From Adhaeretor mobilis (GTDB taxonomy: Bacteria; Planctomycetota; Planctomycetia; Pirellulales; Lacipirellulaceae), in assembly GCF_007741515.1 (NCBI RefSeq), contig NZ_CP036263.1, positions 4,327,178 through 4,391,177 on the forward strand: a stretch of DNA of 64,000 nt. The letters are read 5' to 3'. Under the pieces are notes generated by a model that searched no databases, was not told where the DNA came from, and saw nothing but the letters and a program-made list of their open reading frames with translations. A program made the position numbers and the translations under genes. Of this stretch, positions 52,271 through 61,030 are shown piece after piece. Position 1 is the stretch's first letter. Each line of letters opens with the position of its first letter.

Positions 52271-52388
52271 GGGTCTTGGAGTGTTTGATTGTGGCGATCT
52301 GGTAGCTCGTGAAAGCGAGAGAAGTGCGAGACCTTAGCAAACCGCCACTTGGCGCACCAGACGAACTGTCGCCCCAGCAAGTTTCGTC

Positions 52389-52394
52389 TATAAT
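52389..52394 (+). promoter_or_regulatory. Putative -10 box for the aldo/keto reductase gene
   Basis: A perfect TATAAT lies 69 bases before the ATG at 52464, in the divergent spacer with the HEAT lipoprotein gene. The position expected for a -35 box (about 52366-52371) has only a poor match, so the call rests on the -10 alone. Confidence 0.3.
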
Positions 52395-52463
52395 TCGCTG
52401 GCATCCCTTGTGTATGGCTAGCTGTGCATTGCCAGCACGACTCATTTTCAACTGGATTCGTTC

Positions 52464-53456
52464 ATGCAACACCGACAACTAGGCAATAGTTCATTGAAGT
52501 TTTCTGTCATCGGCCTGGGAACTTGGGCAATTGGCGGAAGCAATTGGAAATATGGCTGGGGCCACCAAGACGAGCGTGAGGCGATCGACGGCATCACCCA
52601 CGCCGTGGAGTGCGGTGTGAACTGGATCGATACCGCCCCGATCTATGGCAGCGGCAACTCGGAAATCTTGGTCGGGCGAGCCCTGAAAGAGATTCCCGTC
52701 GAGCAGCGACCCTTTGTCGCCACCAAACATGGCCGCATCATGCAGGAGGACGGCACTCCCCGCGGGGACCTCACTCCAGAGAACGTCCGCCGCGAGTGCG
52801 CACTCAGCTTAGAACGCTTGGGAGTGGAACACATTGACCTCTACCAAATTCATTGGCCCGATCCTGACTCAGGAATTGAAGCCGCTTGGGAAACTATGGT
52901 CAAGCTCAAAGAAGAGGGCTTGGTGCGAGAGATCGGCGTTAGCAACTGCAATGTGTCGCAGCTTGAGCGACTGCAGAAGATTCACCCGATCGCTTCTTTG
53001 CAACCTCATTACAACATGTTCAGTCGGGAGTTCGAGGAACAGCTTCTACCGTATTGCCAAGCGAACAAAATTGGCGTGGTTGCCTATAGCCCCATGTGCA
53101 AGGGACTGCTGACTGGCAAATTCACGGCGGAGCGGGCAGCGGCGCTTACTGAGGAAGACCACCGCTCGCGCGATGCCCAGTTCCTAGAGCCTCGCCTGAG
53201 CGTTCACCTCGACTTGGTCGAGAAGCTCAAGCCGCTGGCTGCCTCAGCCGGTCACGATGTCGTTCAGCTGGCGATCTGCTGGGTGCTGCGCGACGCAACC
53301 GTCACTTCAGCCATCATCGGAACGCGCAAACCGGAGCAAATCCAGCAAACCGCCCAGGCAGGCGATTGGAACTTGGACAGCACCTTGGTCGAGGAAATCG
53401 ACTCGCTCTTGAAAGTTCACGATACGCAATTGGAAGAGCTAGAAGCGAAGAGCTAG
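52464..53456 (+). CDS. Aldo/keto reductase
   Basis: A 330-residue NADPH-dependent oxidoreductase barrel. The catalytic tetrad is visible: D56 and Y61 (NWIDTAPIYGSGNSE), K88 (FVATKHG), H130 (LYQIHWP). VIGLGTWAIGGSNWKYGWG at the N-terminus and AIIGTRKPEQIQQ (nucleotide-binding) near the C-terminus place it with the YajO/Tas-like AKR class. Substrate unknown. The last codons are affected by a 14-bp tandem duplication (53433-53460) that creates the present stop. Confidence 0.93.
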   Translation: MQHRQLGNSSLKFSVIGLGTWAIGGSNWKYGWGHQDEREAIDGITHAVECGVNWIDTAPIYGSGNSEILVGRALKEIPVEQRPFVATKHGRIMQEDGTPRGDLTPENVRRECALSLERLGVEHIDLYQIHWPDPDSGIEAAWETMVKLKEEGLVREIGVSNCNVSQLERLQKIHPIASLQPHYNMFSREFEEQLLPYCQANKIGVVAYSPMCKGLLTGKFTAERAAALTEEDHRSRDAQFLEPRLSVHLDLVEKLKPLAASAGHDVVQLAICWVLRDATVTSAIIGTRKPEQIQQTAQAGDWNLDSTLVEEIDSLLKVHDTQLEELEAKS

Positions 53457-53463
53457 AAGCGAA
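53433..53463 (+). repeat. 14-bp tandem duplication at the end of the aldo/keto reductase gene
   Basis: The unit GAAGAGCTAGAAGC occurs at 53433-53446 and again at 53447-53460, followed by GAA. Since 14 is not a multiple of three, the second copy shifts the frame and supplies the TAG stop at 53454-53456. With one copy the frame would run on about 15 further codons to a TAG near 53504. Confidence 0.85.
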
Positions 53464-53549
53464 TAATTTAGAGCATCGCCGAGCGTTCCTAGGCCATTTC
53501 GAATAGCGGCGTAGTGGGCAACGGCGCTCTCCCGTAGTATCGTGGCAGC

Positions 53550-55154
53550 ATGGGTCCTGCACGTGCTAGTCTTGCGAGTTTGCTTTTGGTGCTCTGCACA
53601 GCGCTTTGGCTAACTGCTTCGCCGCGGCTCTCGTTGCTGCTCACCCATACTGCGTGGCTGACGCTTGGCACACTCGCACTCAGTCTCCCCCTGGGGGTAC
53701 CGTTGGGCGTAGCGATCGGGAAAGTGGAATTCTCCGGACGACGATTGCTAACTTGCCTGCTGATCTCGTTGTTGTTTGTCCCGCTGTACGTTCATGCTGC
53801 CAGTTGCCAGGCAGCTTTTGGTTACGGTGGTTGGCTCCAACAGGGTTTCGGTATTGATCCAAGGTGGTTTGTAGGCCTGAGCGCCGCGGTACTAGTGCAT
53901 GCGACGGCAGCCGTTCCCTGGGTGGCGCTGCTAACAGCCGCCTCGCTCGCGAGTGCCGAGCGGCCGCTTGAGGAGCAGACACTTCTCGACGCCCACAGCA
54001 AACAAGTGCTGACGCGCGTCAGCCTGCCACATGCTGGTGGAGGAATCGCTGCCGCTATCCTCTGGATCGCGCTCGTCTGTTCTACGGAAATCGTTGTGAC
54101 CGATCTCTTCGCAGTGCGCACCTTTGCTGAGGAGATATTCACGCAAGCGAGCTTGGGCGTATTGGGTTCTGATACCGGCGAGTCCACGGACCTTCTCCGC
54201 GGCATCACGATCCTGCTCCTGTTCACGTTGGCCTGCTTCGCTTTGCTCGCGCCGTGGGCGATGCGTGTGGCTGCGGTCTCCATGAATCTCGCTCCCTGGC
54301 GCTGGCGCCCGAAATACTTTCGCTTGTTCGCGGTGTTGACTTGGAGTCTCGCCCTATCAATCATCGCCTTTCCGCTGGTGAGTCTCGCATGGAAGGCCGG
54401 CCTCGTTACCACTGGGGCCCCTCCAGAGATCACCCAAAGCTGGTCGCCGCTGGCTACTTTAACGCTCGTGACGGCCAGCCTGTGGGATTTCAGGCGCGAG
54501 ATGGGCTGGTCGCTGACGATCGGCTGCTTTGCCTCGCTGGCGAGCGTTGTCGTTGCTGCGCTTGGCTTTTGGTTTGCGCGCCGAAGCCACTGGCTGCTCG
54601 TCGGGTTGGCGATCGCTGCGGCGCTGCTGCTTGCGATCCCGGCTCCCATGTGGGGTGTGTGGACGGTCCGCTTGCTCAATCAGCCCGCCGACTCGCTGTT
54701 GAGTCCTCTCGCGACGCTTTACGATCACACGCTGGTTGGCTGCGTACTTGTTCAGGCGATTCGCGCCCTTCCAATAGCGCTAGTCGTCGTTGCTACGCAA
54801 TTGGCCAATATTCCAACAGAGATTCTCGATGCGGCTCGCAGCGACGGGGCAGGGCAGTGGCGGCAGCTAATGCGTGTTGCTCTACCCATGCGTCGCACAG
54901 CTTTTATGACAGCGTTACTGGTAGGTCTTGCCGTTGCGATTGGCGAGCTCTCTGCGACTTTTCTTGTACTCCCTCCTGGGGTAACACCGCTCTCGCGACG
55001 GCTCTTCGGGTTGTTGCACTATGGGGCGGACGATCAGGTAGCTGCCGTCTCTTTGGCCCTCATGCTGCTCGTCGCCGTTGTGGCGGGGCTGTCACTGGTG
55101 ATTCTGGGGAAGTGGAACCGTGTAGAGCCCACGATTGAAGATTCAAGCAAGTGA
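53550..55154 (+). CDS. Two-domain ABC transporter permease (FbpB/thiamine-type)
   Basis: A 534-residue inner-membrane protein with about 12 helices in two homologous halves. The EAA-loop-like segments sit near LLDAHSKQVLTRVSLPHA (about 150) and EILDAARSDGAGQWRQLMRVALPM (about 425), the second being the clear EAA motif. This internal duplication is typical of the iron(III)/thiamine/putrescine-type FbpB permeases. No binding protein or matching ATPase gene is adjacent; the ATPase at 57980 is of the ABC-2 export class. So the partner subunits are probably elsewhere, perhaps including the MalK-like ATPase at 23118. Start at the ATG at 53550 gives the first helix directly. Confidence 0.88.
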   Translation: MGPARASLASLLLVLCTALWLTASPRLSLLLTHTAWLTLGTLALSLPLGVPLGVAIGKVEFSGRRLLTCLLISLLFVPLYVHAASCQAAFGYGGWLQQGFGIDPRWFVGLSAAVLVHATAAVPWVALLTAASLASAERPLEEQTLLDAHSKQVLTRVSLPHAGGGIAAAILWIALVCSTEIVVTDLFAVRTFAEEIFTQASLGVLGSDTGESTDLLRGITILLLFTLACFALLAPWAMRVAAVSMNLAPWRWRPKYFRLFAVLTWSLALSIIAFPLVSLAWKAGLVTTGAPPEITQSWSPLATLTLVTASLWDFRREMGWSLTIGCFASLASVVVAALGFWFARRSHWLLVGLAIAAALLLAIPAPMWGVWTVRLLNQPADSLLSPLATLYDHTLVGCVLVQAIRALPIALVVVATQLANIPTEILDAARSDGAGQWRQLMRVALPMRRTAFMTALLVGLAVAIGELSATFLVLPPGVTPLSRRLFGLLHYGADDQVAAVSLALMLLVAVVAGLSLVILGKWNRVEPTIEDSSK

Positions 55155-55244
55155 TTTGGGGCTTTGCAGCGATGTTCTCTCGTAGGGATTACTGTAAACT
55201 GGTTCTATCCCTTTTGATTCCGATCATTCATTCCAACACTGCTT

Positions 55245-57764
55245 GTGAAAATCCCGCTCCCCATCCTCGCTTTGTTGCTGCTGGCTAGCGTGACTTCCTG
55301 TCTGGGATGTGGTGGGGATACGGGTTCGGCTGATCCGCAAACGGCGGACCAGACAAAGGGGGAGGAGGAAGCGGCCGAGAAAAAAAAGAAGGATGACTAC
55401 GAGGCGCTGCCGCTGGTCCCTACACTTAGCCAACAGATCATACAGGCCGATGACGGCGGTGCGTTGCCACTGGTAAAGCCGGGCCACTGGACGGCCGTGT
55501 CGCAACTGTTTCGCGCGAACTACGACGATCTCAACGGCTTTGTGACGTTCGCGCCGATCGAGCGGAAGAAACAGCAGCCCCTCCCGATTCGCTACACCCC
55601 CTATGCCATGCAATCGGGCCGCCCGGCGCTGCTGGCGAAGAATCAGCCGAAGCGAATTGAAGGCGAGATCTTCGTTCCCGAGGACTCTCCTACGCTGTCG
55701 GCCGTCAGTCGCTTGCAGCGCAGCGAATATGGTGGCGAGCTTATCGAGCGAGCTTACCCGTGGACCAAGATGCCCTCACACCAGTACTTTTTTCTGGTCC
55801 TCTCCAAAGAGCCGCAAAAGTACGCCTTTCTTAAAACGACTGATACGGTGCTCGCACCCTGGCAAGATTACAATTTCGGCGAGAACCACGCACTGCACTA
55901 TCGCGTAGCGCTGGTCGACGGAACCAAGCATGTGTCGTTCCCGGCAAACGTTCTTACTTGCACGAGTCTTGCCTACGTGCTGTGGGACGATGTGAATCTG
56001 GATCGCATGCAACCCGATCAACAGCGCGCCTTAGTCGATTGGATCCACTGGGGCGGTAGACTGATCGTCAACGGACCCAATTCACTGGACACCTTACGAG
56101 GCAGCTTTCTCGACAAGTATCTCCCGGCCGAAGCGGGCGCGAGCACCACGCTAAGGGCTTCCGACCTGCAGACGCTTTCCAGTTACTGGGGACAGCGAAC
56201 CAAGGGAAAGTCCGCACCGCCAATCACGCCCACAAGTCCCTTCTCAGCAATCAGTCTGAAGCTGCGTCCGTCTGCGAGATACATGCCCAACACGGGCAGA
56301 TTGTTCGCTGAGAAAACGGTCGGCCTGGGCAGTGTCGTGTGCTCTTCGCTGCAATTGGATGAGCGTGACTTCATCAATTGGCCCGGTTACGATGGGTTCC
56401 TCAACGGGGCGCTGCTCGCAAGGCCGGCACGTGTGTTCGATCTCGAACCGAGTGTCGGTTCCGATTTGCGTTCGACCTGGGCAAACTACGGCGAGCGCCG
56501 GCTCGATGCCTATTTCACAACCGGCATGCGATGGTTTGCTCGCGACATGGGTACCCAAGCTGGCGTTACCATGGAGGATCAGCCTGACCAATCTGGGGGT
56601 TGGTCGAACTATCCGCCAGGCAGTCCCGAGCGAATGAAAAGTGTGGCCGAACGTCCCGGCGGCTTAGGGAGTTGGAACGACTTTAGCCCGGTGTCTTCTG
56701 CAGCTCGCGAATCGCTTAGGGTCGCCGCCGGCGTGCGTGTGCCGGGCTCAGGGTTCGTTGTCGCGTGTTTGGCTGTGTATCTATTTGTGCTCGTGCCGCT
56801 GAACTGGATGGTGTTCCACGCGTTGGGTCGAGTCGAGTGGGCCTGGATCGCCGCACCCGTGATCGCAGTAGCTGGCGCTCTAGTCATTGTGCAGCAGGCA
56901 AATCTGGATATCGGTTTCGTGCGTGCCCAAACAGAGATCGGTTTCTTGGAGCTGCACAACGACTACCCACGTGCTCACTTGAGCCGTTACAGTGCGTTAT
57001 ACGCATCTCTTTCGACCACCTACGATGTGGAGTTCGACGATCTGAGTGCAGTATCGAAGCCTTTTCCAGACAACGACAGTTACGAACTTCCCTACGGCAA
57101 TTCGCGCGAACTGCTATCGTTTGAGAAGCTCGACAAGACTCGGCTGAAAGGGCTGGCGATTACTTCTAGTTCCACGAAGTTTGTCCATAGCGAGGAAATG
57201 CTCACACTCGGAGAAGGAATCAAATTTTCGACATCTTCGAGTGGTGCTTCTAAACAAATCATCAATCGATTGGGAGTCGATCTTAATGACGCAGCGGTCG
57301 TGTGGCGTCACAAAGATAGGACTACAGGTAAGTTTCGATTCGATGCCTGTTGGTTGGGACAGCTTCGCAACGGCGAGAATCGTGCGATCCCCTGGGCATC
57401 GTTGCCCGGCGGTACGGTTGCATCCGGCGGTAAGTCGCTTCCCTTTGCTGAGGAGCGCAAGTCCGTCGCGGAATTCAAGCAAGAACGCTTGGACATTGAC
57501 GATTTGCTAAAGCTGGCATTCCAGTTTCCCGTGGCAGACGACCCTCGCTATACAGATCGCGAGCAATATCGCCTCGTCGCGCGATTGGACGAGACGCTCC
57601 CTGGAGCACGCGTCGAGCCCAAACCGTCCCAATCAGTCGGCGCAACCGTGGTTCTCGCTCACTTACAGTTGGCTCCGCCAGCAGTCAGCAAACCCGACGT
57701 GAATAGCCCCAGCGATGTTGCGCCGGATAGGCGAAGCAACAATGTGTTGAGTCCATTGGAATGA
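55245..57764 (+). CDS. Large lipoprotein-like membrane protein associated with ABC ATPase
   Basis: An 839-residue protein of a family I know only as conserved planctomycete hypotheticals beside ABC transporters. A signal peptide ends in a lipobox-like ASVTSC/CLGC (about 17-22). The region to about 500 looks like a periplasmic alpha/beta domain, with a class I amidotransferase-like segment (WGGRLIVNGPNSLDTL; GLGSVVCSSLQLDE). Two transmembrane helices follow (about 502-524 and 531-552), then a ~280-residue C-terminal domain. The start is GTG at 55245. The downstream ABC-2-type ATPase suggests it is part of an export or membrane-assembly complex, similar in layout to Gld-like systems; that is inference. 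Confidence 0.75.
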   Translation: MKIPLPILALLLLASVTSCLGCGGDTGSADPQTADQTKGEEEAAEKKKKDDYEALPLVPTLSQQIIQADDGGALPLVKPGHWTAVSQLFRANYDDLNGFVTFAPIERKKQQPLPIRYTPYAMQSGRPALLAKNQPKRIEGEIFVPEDSPTLSAVSRLQRSEYGGELIERAYPWTKMPSHQYFFLVLSKEPQKYAFLKTTDTVLAPWQDYNFGENHALHYRVALVDGTKHVSFPANVLTCTSLAYVLWDDVNLDRMQPDQQRALVDWIHWGGRLIVNGPNSLDTLRGSFLDKYLPAEAGASTTLRASDLQTLSSYWGQRTKGKSAPPITPTSPFSAISLKLRPSARYMPNTGRLFAEKTVGLGSVVCSSLQLDERDFINWPGYDGFLNGALLARPARVFDLEPSVGSDLRSTWANYGERRLDAYFTTGMRWFARDMGTQAGVTMEDQPDQSGGWSNYPPGSPERMKSVAERPGGLGSWNDFSPVSSAARESLRVAAGVRVPGSGFVVACLAVYLFVLVPLNWMVFHALGRVEWAWIAAPVIAVAGALVIVQQANLDIGFVRAQTEIGFLELHNDYPRAHLSRYSALYASLSTTYDVEFDDLSAVSKPFPDNDSYELPYGNSRELLSFEKLDKTRLKGLAITSSSTKFVHSEEMLTLGEGIKFSTSSSGASKQIINRLGVDLNDAAVVWRHKDRTTGKFRFDACWLGQLRNGENRAIPWASLPGGTVASGGKSLPFAEERKSVAEFKQERLDIDDLLKLAFQFPVADDPRYTDREQYRLVARLDETLPGARVEPKPSQSVGATVVLAHLQLAPPAVSKPDVNSPSDVAPDRRSNNVLSPLE

Positions 57765-57792
57765 ACTGCGTACAACCAACAATAGTACCCTT

Positions 57793-57929
57793 GTTCCCAC
57801 GCTCCTGCGTGGGAACACACTACCGAGCCGCTCCGCGGCGCTGTCCCTTCACCAGGCTCCTTGCACTCTGCCTAGCCCCTGACGCGGGAGCGTCATTGCC
57901 TTGCGTTCCCACGTTGGAGCGTGGGAACG
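57793..57929. repeat. Multi-hairpin intergenic repeat element
   Basis: Four stem-loops follow each other: 57793-57816 (GTTCCCACGC, loop TCCT, GCGTGGGAAC; ten perfect pairs), 57827-57839 (GCCGC-TCC-GCGGC), 57880-57895 (TGACGC-GGGA-GCGTCA) and 57904-57929 (CGTTCCCACG, loop TTGGAG, CGTGGGAACG). The outer two are near-identical inverted copies, so the whole ~140-bp block has terminal inverted repeats. It fills the gap between the 839-residue protein and the ABC ATPase gene. It looks like a dispersed REP/MITE-type element and may also attenuate or stabilise the transcript. Confidence 0.8.
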
Positions 57930-57979
57930 AGGGAACACGAGTTGGCGGCCTGAACTAATTCTCACCAATCACACCTCCT

Positions 57980-58906
57980 ATGATTGACATTCGGAACTTC
58001 GGCAAGCAGTACGGCGACTTCACAGCCGTAGCGAATCTAAATTTGCAGATTCCTGCGGGCGAGATGTTTGGCTTTATTGGTCCAAACGGTGCCGGCAAGA
58101 GCACCACGATTCGCTTTCTCGCAACACTGCTCAAAGCAACGCACGGCGAGGCCACGATCAATGGGCATAGCGTTACCAGTGATCCAATTGGCGTGCGGCG
58201 CAGCGTTGGGTACATGCCGGATAACTTTGGTGTGTACGATGGCATGAAAGTTTGGGAGTTTCTCGACTTCTTTGCCGTGGCCTACCAAGTGCCGCGCAAT
58301 CGTCGCAAGGCGGTGCTGTCCGACGTACTGGAGTTGCTTGATCTTACACACAAACGCGACGACTACGTCAACGGACTTTCACGCGGCATGAAGCAGCGGC
58401 TTTGCCTCGCGAAAACCCTGGTACACGATCCACCCGTGTTGATTCTCGACGAACCCGCCAGCGGGCTCGATCCGCGAGCAAGGCTGGAGGTAAAGGCGCT
58501 GCTCAAAGAGTTACGCAGTATGGGCAAGACAATTCTTATTTCGAGTCACATCCTCACCGAGCTTGCCGATTGCTGTACGAGCATCGGGATTATCGAACGA
58601 GGACAACTGCTCCTGCACGGACCGATCGATCAAGTCTATCGGAAACTCCAGAAGCAACGCATACTGGACATTCGGTTTACCGGCGACCCGGCTGCCGGCT
58701 TGAGTCTCATTCGTAGCGATCCGAATGTACACCAAGTCCACGAGAATTCACGTAGCTGTACCATCGAATACGCAGGCAAAGACGCCGACGTCCAACGCCT
58801 GCTCCGCACTCTCACGAAGGCCGACTGCGGGCTGATCTCCTTCGCAGACAAAGAGCCAACGCTGGAGGATGTATTCATGCTGGTGACGAAGGGGTTGGTG
58901 ACGTAG
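57980..58906 (+). CDS. ABC-2-type transporter ATP-binding protein
   Basis: A 308-residue ATPase. Walker A GPNGAGKST, Q-loop region GYMPDNFGVYDGMKVWEFLDFF, signature LSRGMKQRLCLAK, Walker B VLILDEPASGLDPRARLE, H-loop LISSHILTELAD, and a C-terminal ~80-residue accessory domain (about 225-305). This is the class that pairs with ABC-2 permeases such as those of gliding-motility and antibiotic export systems. No ABC-2 permease gene is downstream; it may be upstream of the 839-residue gene in relatives or encoded elsewhere. The repeat element at 57793-57929 separates it from the upstream gene. Confidence 0.92.
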   Translation: MIDIRNFGKQYGDFTAVANLNLQIPAGEMFGFIGPNGAGKSTTIRFLATLLKATHGEATINGHSVTSDPIGVRRSVGYMPDNFGVYDGMKVWEFLDFFAVAYQVPRNRRKAVLSDVLELLDLTHKRDDYVNGLSRGMKQRLCLAKTLVHDPPVLILDEPASGLDPRARLEVKALLKELRSMGKTILISSHILTELADCCTSIGIIERGQLLLHGPIDQVYRKLQKQRILDIRFTGDPAAGLSLIRSDPNVHQVHENSRSCTIEYAGKDADVQRLLRTLTKADCGLISFADKEPTLEDVFMLVTKGLVT

Positions 58907-58946
58907 CTCTGGCCACGGAGCATATCGTCGATGCACAACTCGATAA

Positions 58947-59154
58947 TTCGGGTAGCAGCGACACTTTCTCCAGGCTAGGCACAGCCACTTTCGCAAGCGC
59001 ACAAGGGAGAAGTGTCGGTGTGCGCAGCACCAGAGGCTTTCAGCGGCATCAACGAATTCAACAGCCTCTCGCCGCAAGCGGCCGCGACACTTGTCCGAGC
59101 GATCCGTTTGAAGAGGCAGCCCCACTAGGGGACGAAGTGTCGCGGCTACCCAAA
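58947..59154. repeat. MITE/REP-like element with alternating inverted copies
   Basis: Terminal inverted repeats of 25 bases (58947-58971 and 59130-59154) agree at 21 positions around the core GGGTAGC-x-GCGACACTT. Two further copies of the core lie inside: GGAGAAGTGTCG at 59006-59017 (opposite orientation) and GCCGCGACACTTGTCC at 59081-59096 (same orientation as the left end). The four copies alternate in direction, so the unit can fold as two neighbouring stem-loops or one long one. No coding capacity. It occupies most of the 296-bp gap between the ABC ATPase and SDR genes (convergent). Confidence 0.75.
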
Positions 59155-59202
59155 TCAACGACATCACTCTTTCGTAAGTGACATGCCTGAGGCCAGAGGC
59201 GA

Positions 59203-59955
59203 CTACTCGTGCTCGTTCCCCGCCACGCTCCGCCCGCCGTCAATCGGCAGACAAGTGCCGGTAACGAACTTATTCTCAGTAAAGAATTTCACAGCATGGG
59301 CAACCGTTTCGGGGCAGTCGGCCGTTTTCACTAGCGTGGCATCGATACGACTTTGCTTCTCCTTATCCGTCGCGTCGGGTGGAAACATCACTGGCCCGGG
59401 GTGAATGCAATTCACACGGACTTGGGGATTACGCGCGGCCATTTCTACGGCGAGCATTCTCGTAAGCGTTGGGATCGAACCCTTAGCGATAAAGTAAGCG
59501 GCGTGATCCACATAAGGCCGATCGATTGACCAGTCACCCAAGGTGACAATCGAGCCCCCCTCCGGCTGATTGCACATTTCCAATCCGGCACGGCGAGCAC
59601 ACAAGAAAGTGCCGAGGGTATTCACCTCGTAGCTCTTGATGAGGTCTTCGGAGGTGGTTTTCTCGAACGGGATCGTACGCCAAATCGAAGCAGTAGTCAC
59701 AGCGACATCTAGACGACCAAAGTGCTGCATGGCCCGATCGAACATACCGTCGACATCGCTTTCACTAGCCACATCGGCTTGCAATGCAATCGCCTCGGTG
59801 CCTAGCTCTCTAAACTCAGCGACGGACTGCTCCGCCTCTTCGCCTGACGAGTGGTAGTGCAACACGAGCGAGTAGCCCGCCTTTGCGAGAGCTTTGGCGA
59901 TAACGTAGCCAACACGTTTGCGGCCACTACCAGTGATGAGTGCGACTTTCTTCAT
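59203..59955 (-). CDS. Pteridine-reductase-like short-chain dehydrogenase
   Basis: A 250-residue SDR. Nucleotide motif TGSGRKRVGYVIA with the following LVLHYHSSGEEAEQS, which closely recalls pteridine reductase PTR1 (LHYHRSAAEA). The position of the usual catalytic Ser holds D141 (VTLGDWSIDRPY), and Y154 and K158 follow (AAYFIAK). The Asp-Tyr-Lys spacing of 13 and 4 equals D181/Y194/K198 of PTR1. So it probably reduces a pterin such as dihydromonapterin, dihydrobiopterin or dihydrofolate, like FolM, rather than an alcohol. A standard SDR remains possible. It stands alone between the MITE-like element and the hypothetical gene. Confidence 0.82.
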   Translation of the reverse strand: MKKVALITGSGRKRVGYVIAKALAKAGYSLVLHYHSSGEEAEQSVAEFRELGTEAIALQADVASESDVDGMFDRAMQHFGRLDVAVTTASIWRTIPFEKTTSEDLIKSYEVNTLGTFLCARRAGLEMCNQPEGGSIVTLGDWSIDRPYVDHAAYFIAKGSIPTLTRMLAVEMAARNPQVRVNCIHPGPVMFPPDATDKEKQSRIDATLVKTADCPETVAHAVKFFTENKFVTGTCLPIDGGRSVAGNEHE

Positions 59956-60117
59956 GGGTAATCGATGGAGCTAGTCGTTGAAAAAGCCAAGTAGCCGCCG
60001 AGCACGCCTTAGCTGAAATACTTTGGAAACCCCAAACCCAGGGTGGCACTAACTGATGAGTTGAAACTTATGACCGGCTATGAGGTCGTTCGAATGACTT
60101 TTTTCAGGTCTAACGCA

Positions 60118-60696
60118 TCAGCCCAGCAACAACGGCAACTCTTCGTCTCCGCTGCGATTGTCCCATTGGCGGCGGACTTCCCCCAGGCCGTACACGCAGA
60201 GCTCGAAGCTGTCGCTTAAGCGGGTGAGTACATCGTCAGGGGCAGACTCTTCGGCGGCAGGCAGGGTGCTGGCAAGGTAATAGTTGCGTTTACCCTGCCG
60301 CTGGTAGTCAAGCAGGCTGTCCTTGGTGCCAGTGCGACGGTTACTTTCGGCGATTTCAGGAAACACGCCCGACCAGAATAGCGTGAAGTCGCCGATGTGG
60401 CGATGCGCGATGCGCCGTGCGGTACCCTGACGAGCGTTCGCCTCGGCCAGCATGTCCGCCACTTGGCACAGGCGTTTTCCTTGGGGAGAACGGAGCGAGT
60501 AGATTGAGTCGCTTGCTACAAAACGAACCAGTAGTGCCGTGAGATAGTCAATTAACGGCGGATCGGGCACTCCGAGACGGGTGGCGAACACATACTCGGT
60601 CGCCCCAGCAAAAAAGCGACGTAACAAATCGCTACGTCGCTTGAAAAATTCATCGTCGCTGTCGCCGCTAGGCGAGTTCGAAGGGTTCCCGGTCAT
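60118..60696 (-). CDS. Conserved-type hypothetical protein
   Basis: A 192-residue soluble, mainly helical protein that I do not recognise. It starts with a polar Asn/Ser/Pro/Asp segment (residues 1-18), then FFKRRSDLLRRFFAGATEYVFATRLGV, a basic central part (RQGTARRIAHRHIGDFTLFWSGVFPE) and LLDYQRQGKRNYYLAS. No signal peptide or transmembrane helix. Codon use and GC are like the neighbours, supporting a real gene. A ribosome site (GAGGAGGCA) lies just upstream of the start in minus-strand sense. No functional link is seen. Confidence 0.7.
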   Translation of the reverse strand: MTGNPSNSPSGDSDDEFFKRRSDLLRRFFAGATEYVFATRLGVPDPPLIDYLTALLVRFVASDSIYSLRSPQGKRLCQVADMLAEANARQGTARRIAHRHIGDFTLFWSGVFPEIAESNRRTGTKDSLLDYQRQGKRNYYLASTLPAAEESAPDDVLTRLSDSFELCVYGLGEVRRQWDNRSGDEELPLLLG

Positions 60697-61030
60697 GGTG
60701 ATGCCTCCTCAGATTCTGATGGTCGCGATCCCTGTTTCGTCTGCCGTACGCTATCGCTAGCAGTCTTCTCTATTAATTCTAGTTGCGCCCGAGAGTAGGT
60801 CAAATCCAGTTTCTTCTGGATCGAGCCTGCGCATCGGCGTAATTCACTTATCGGCGATCGAATTGGGGGTTCTTGAGCCGAGAAGACAATTGCTGAGCCA
60901 AGAGTTTGGGCAGGCCCGCATCAGAAGTACTTCAGTTATCAAGTTGACGTTTTCAGACCTGCTATCTCGACGGCTTATGCCTGACGACTCAGGGTAGCTG
61001 GGGGTCGCGGGATTGTCAGCGACTGCTAGC
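60697..61030. other. Intergenic region, nothing identified
   Basis: A 334-bp gap between the 3' end of trpA and the start of the hypothetical gene, both on the minus strand. I find no open frame of substance, RNA gene or clear terminator. It should contain the promoter of the hypothetical gene at its left end. Confidence 0.5.

Noticed and set aside
53822..54679. 285-codon minus-strand open frame opposite the permease
   Set aside because: Composition is Ser/Thr/Arg-rich without domains; it mirrors hydrophobic codons of the real gene.
54254..55138. 294-codon open frame inside the FbpB-like permease gene, another plus frame
   Set aside because: The permease frame has clear transmembrane periodicity and an EAA motif; the overlapping frame is Arg/Ser/Cys-rich and is a by-product of GC-rich codon use.
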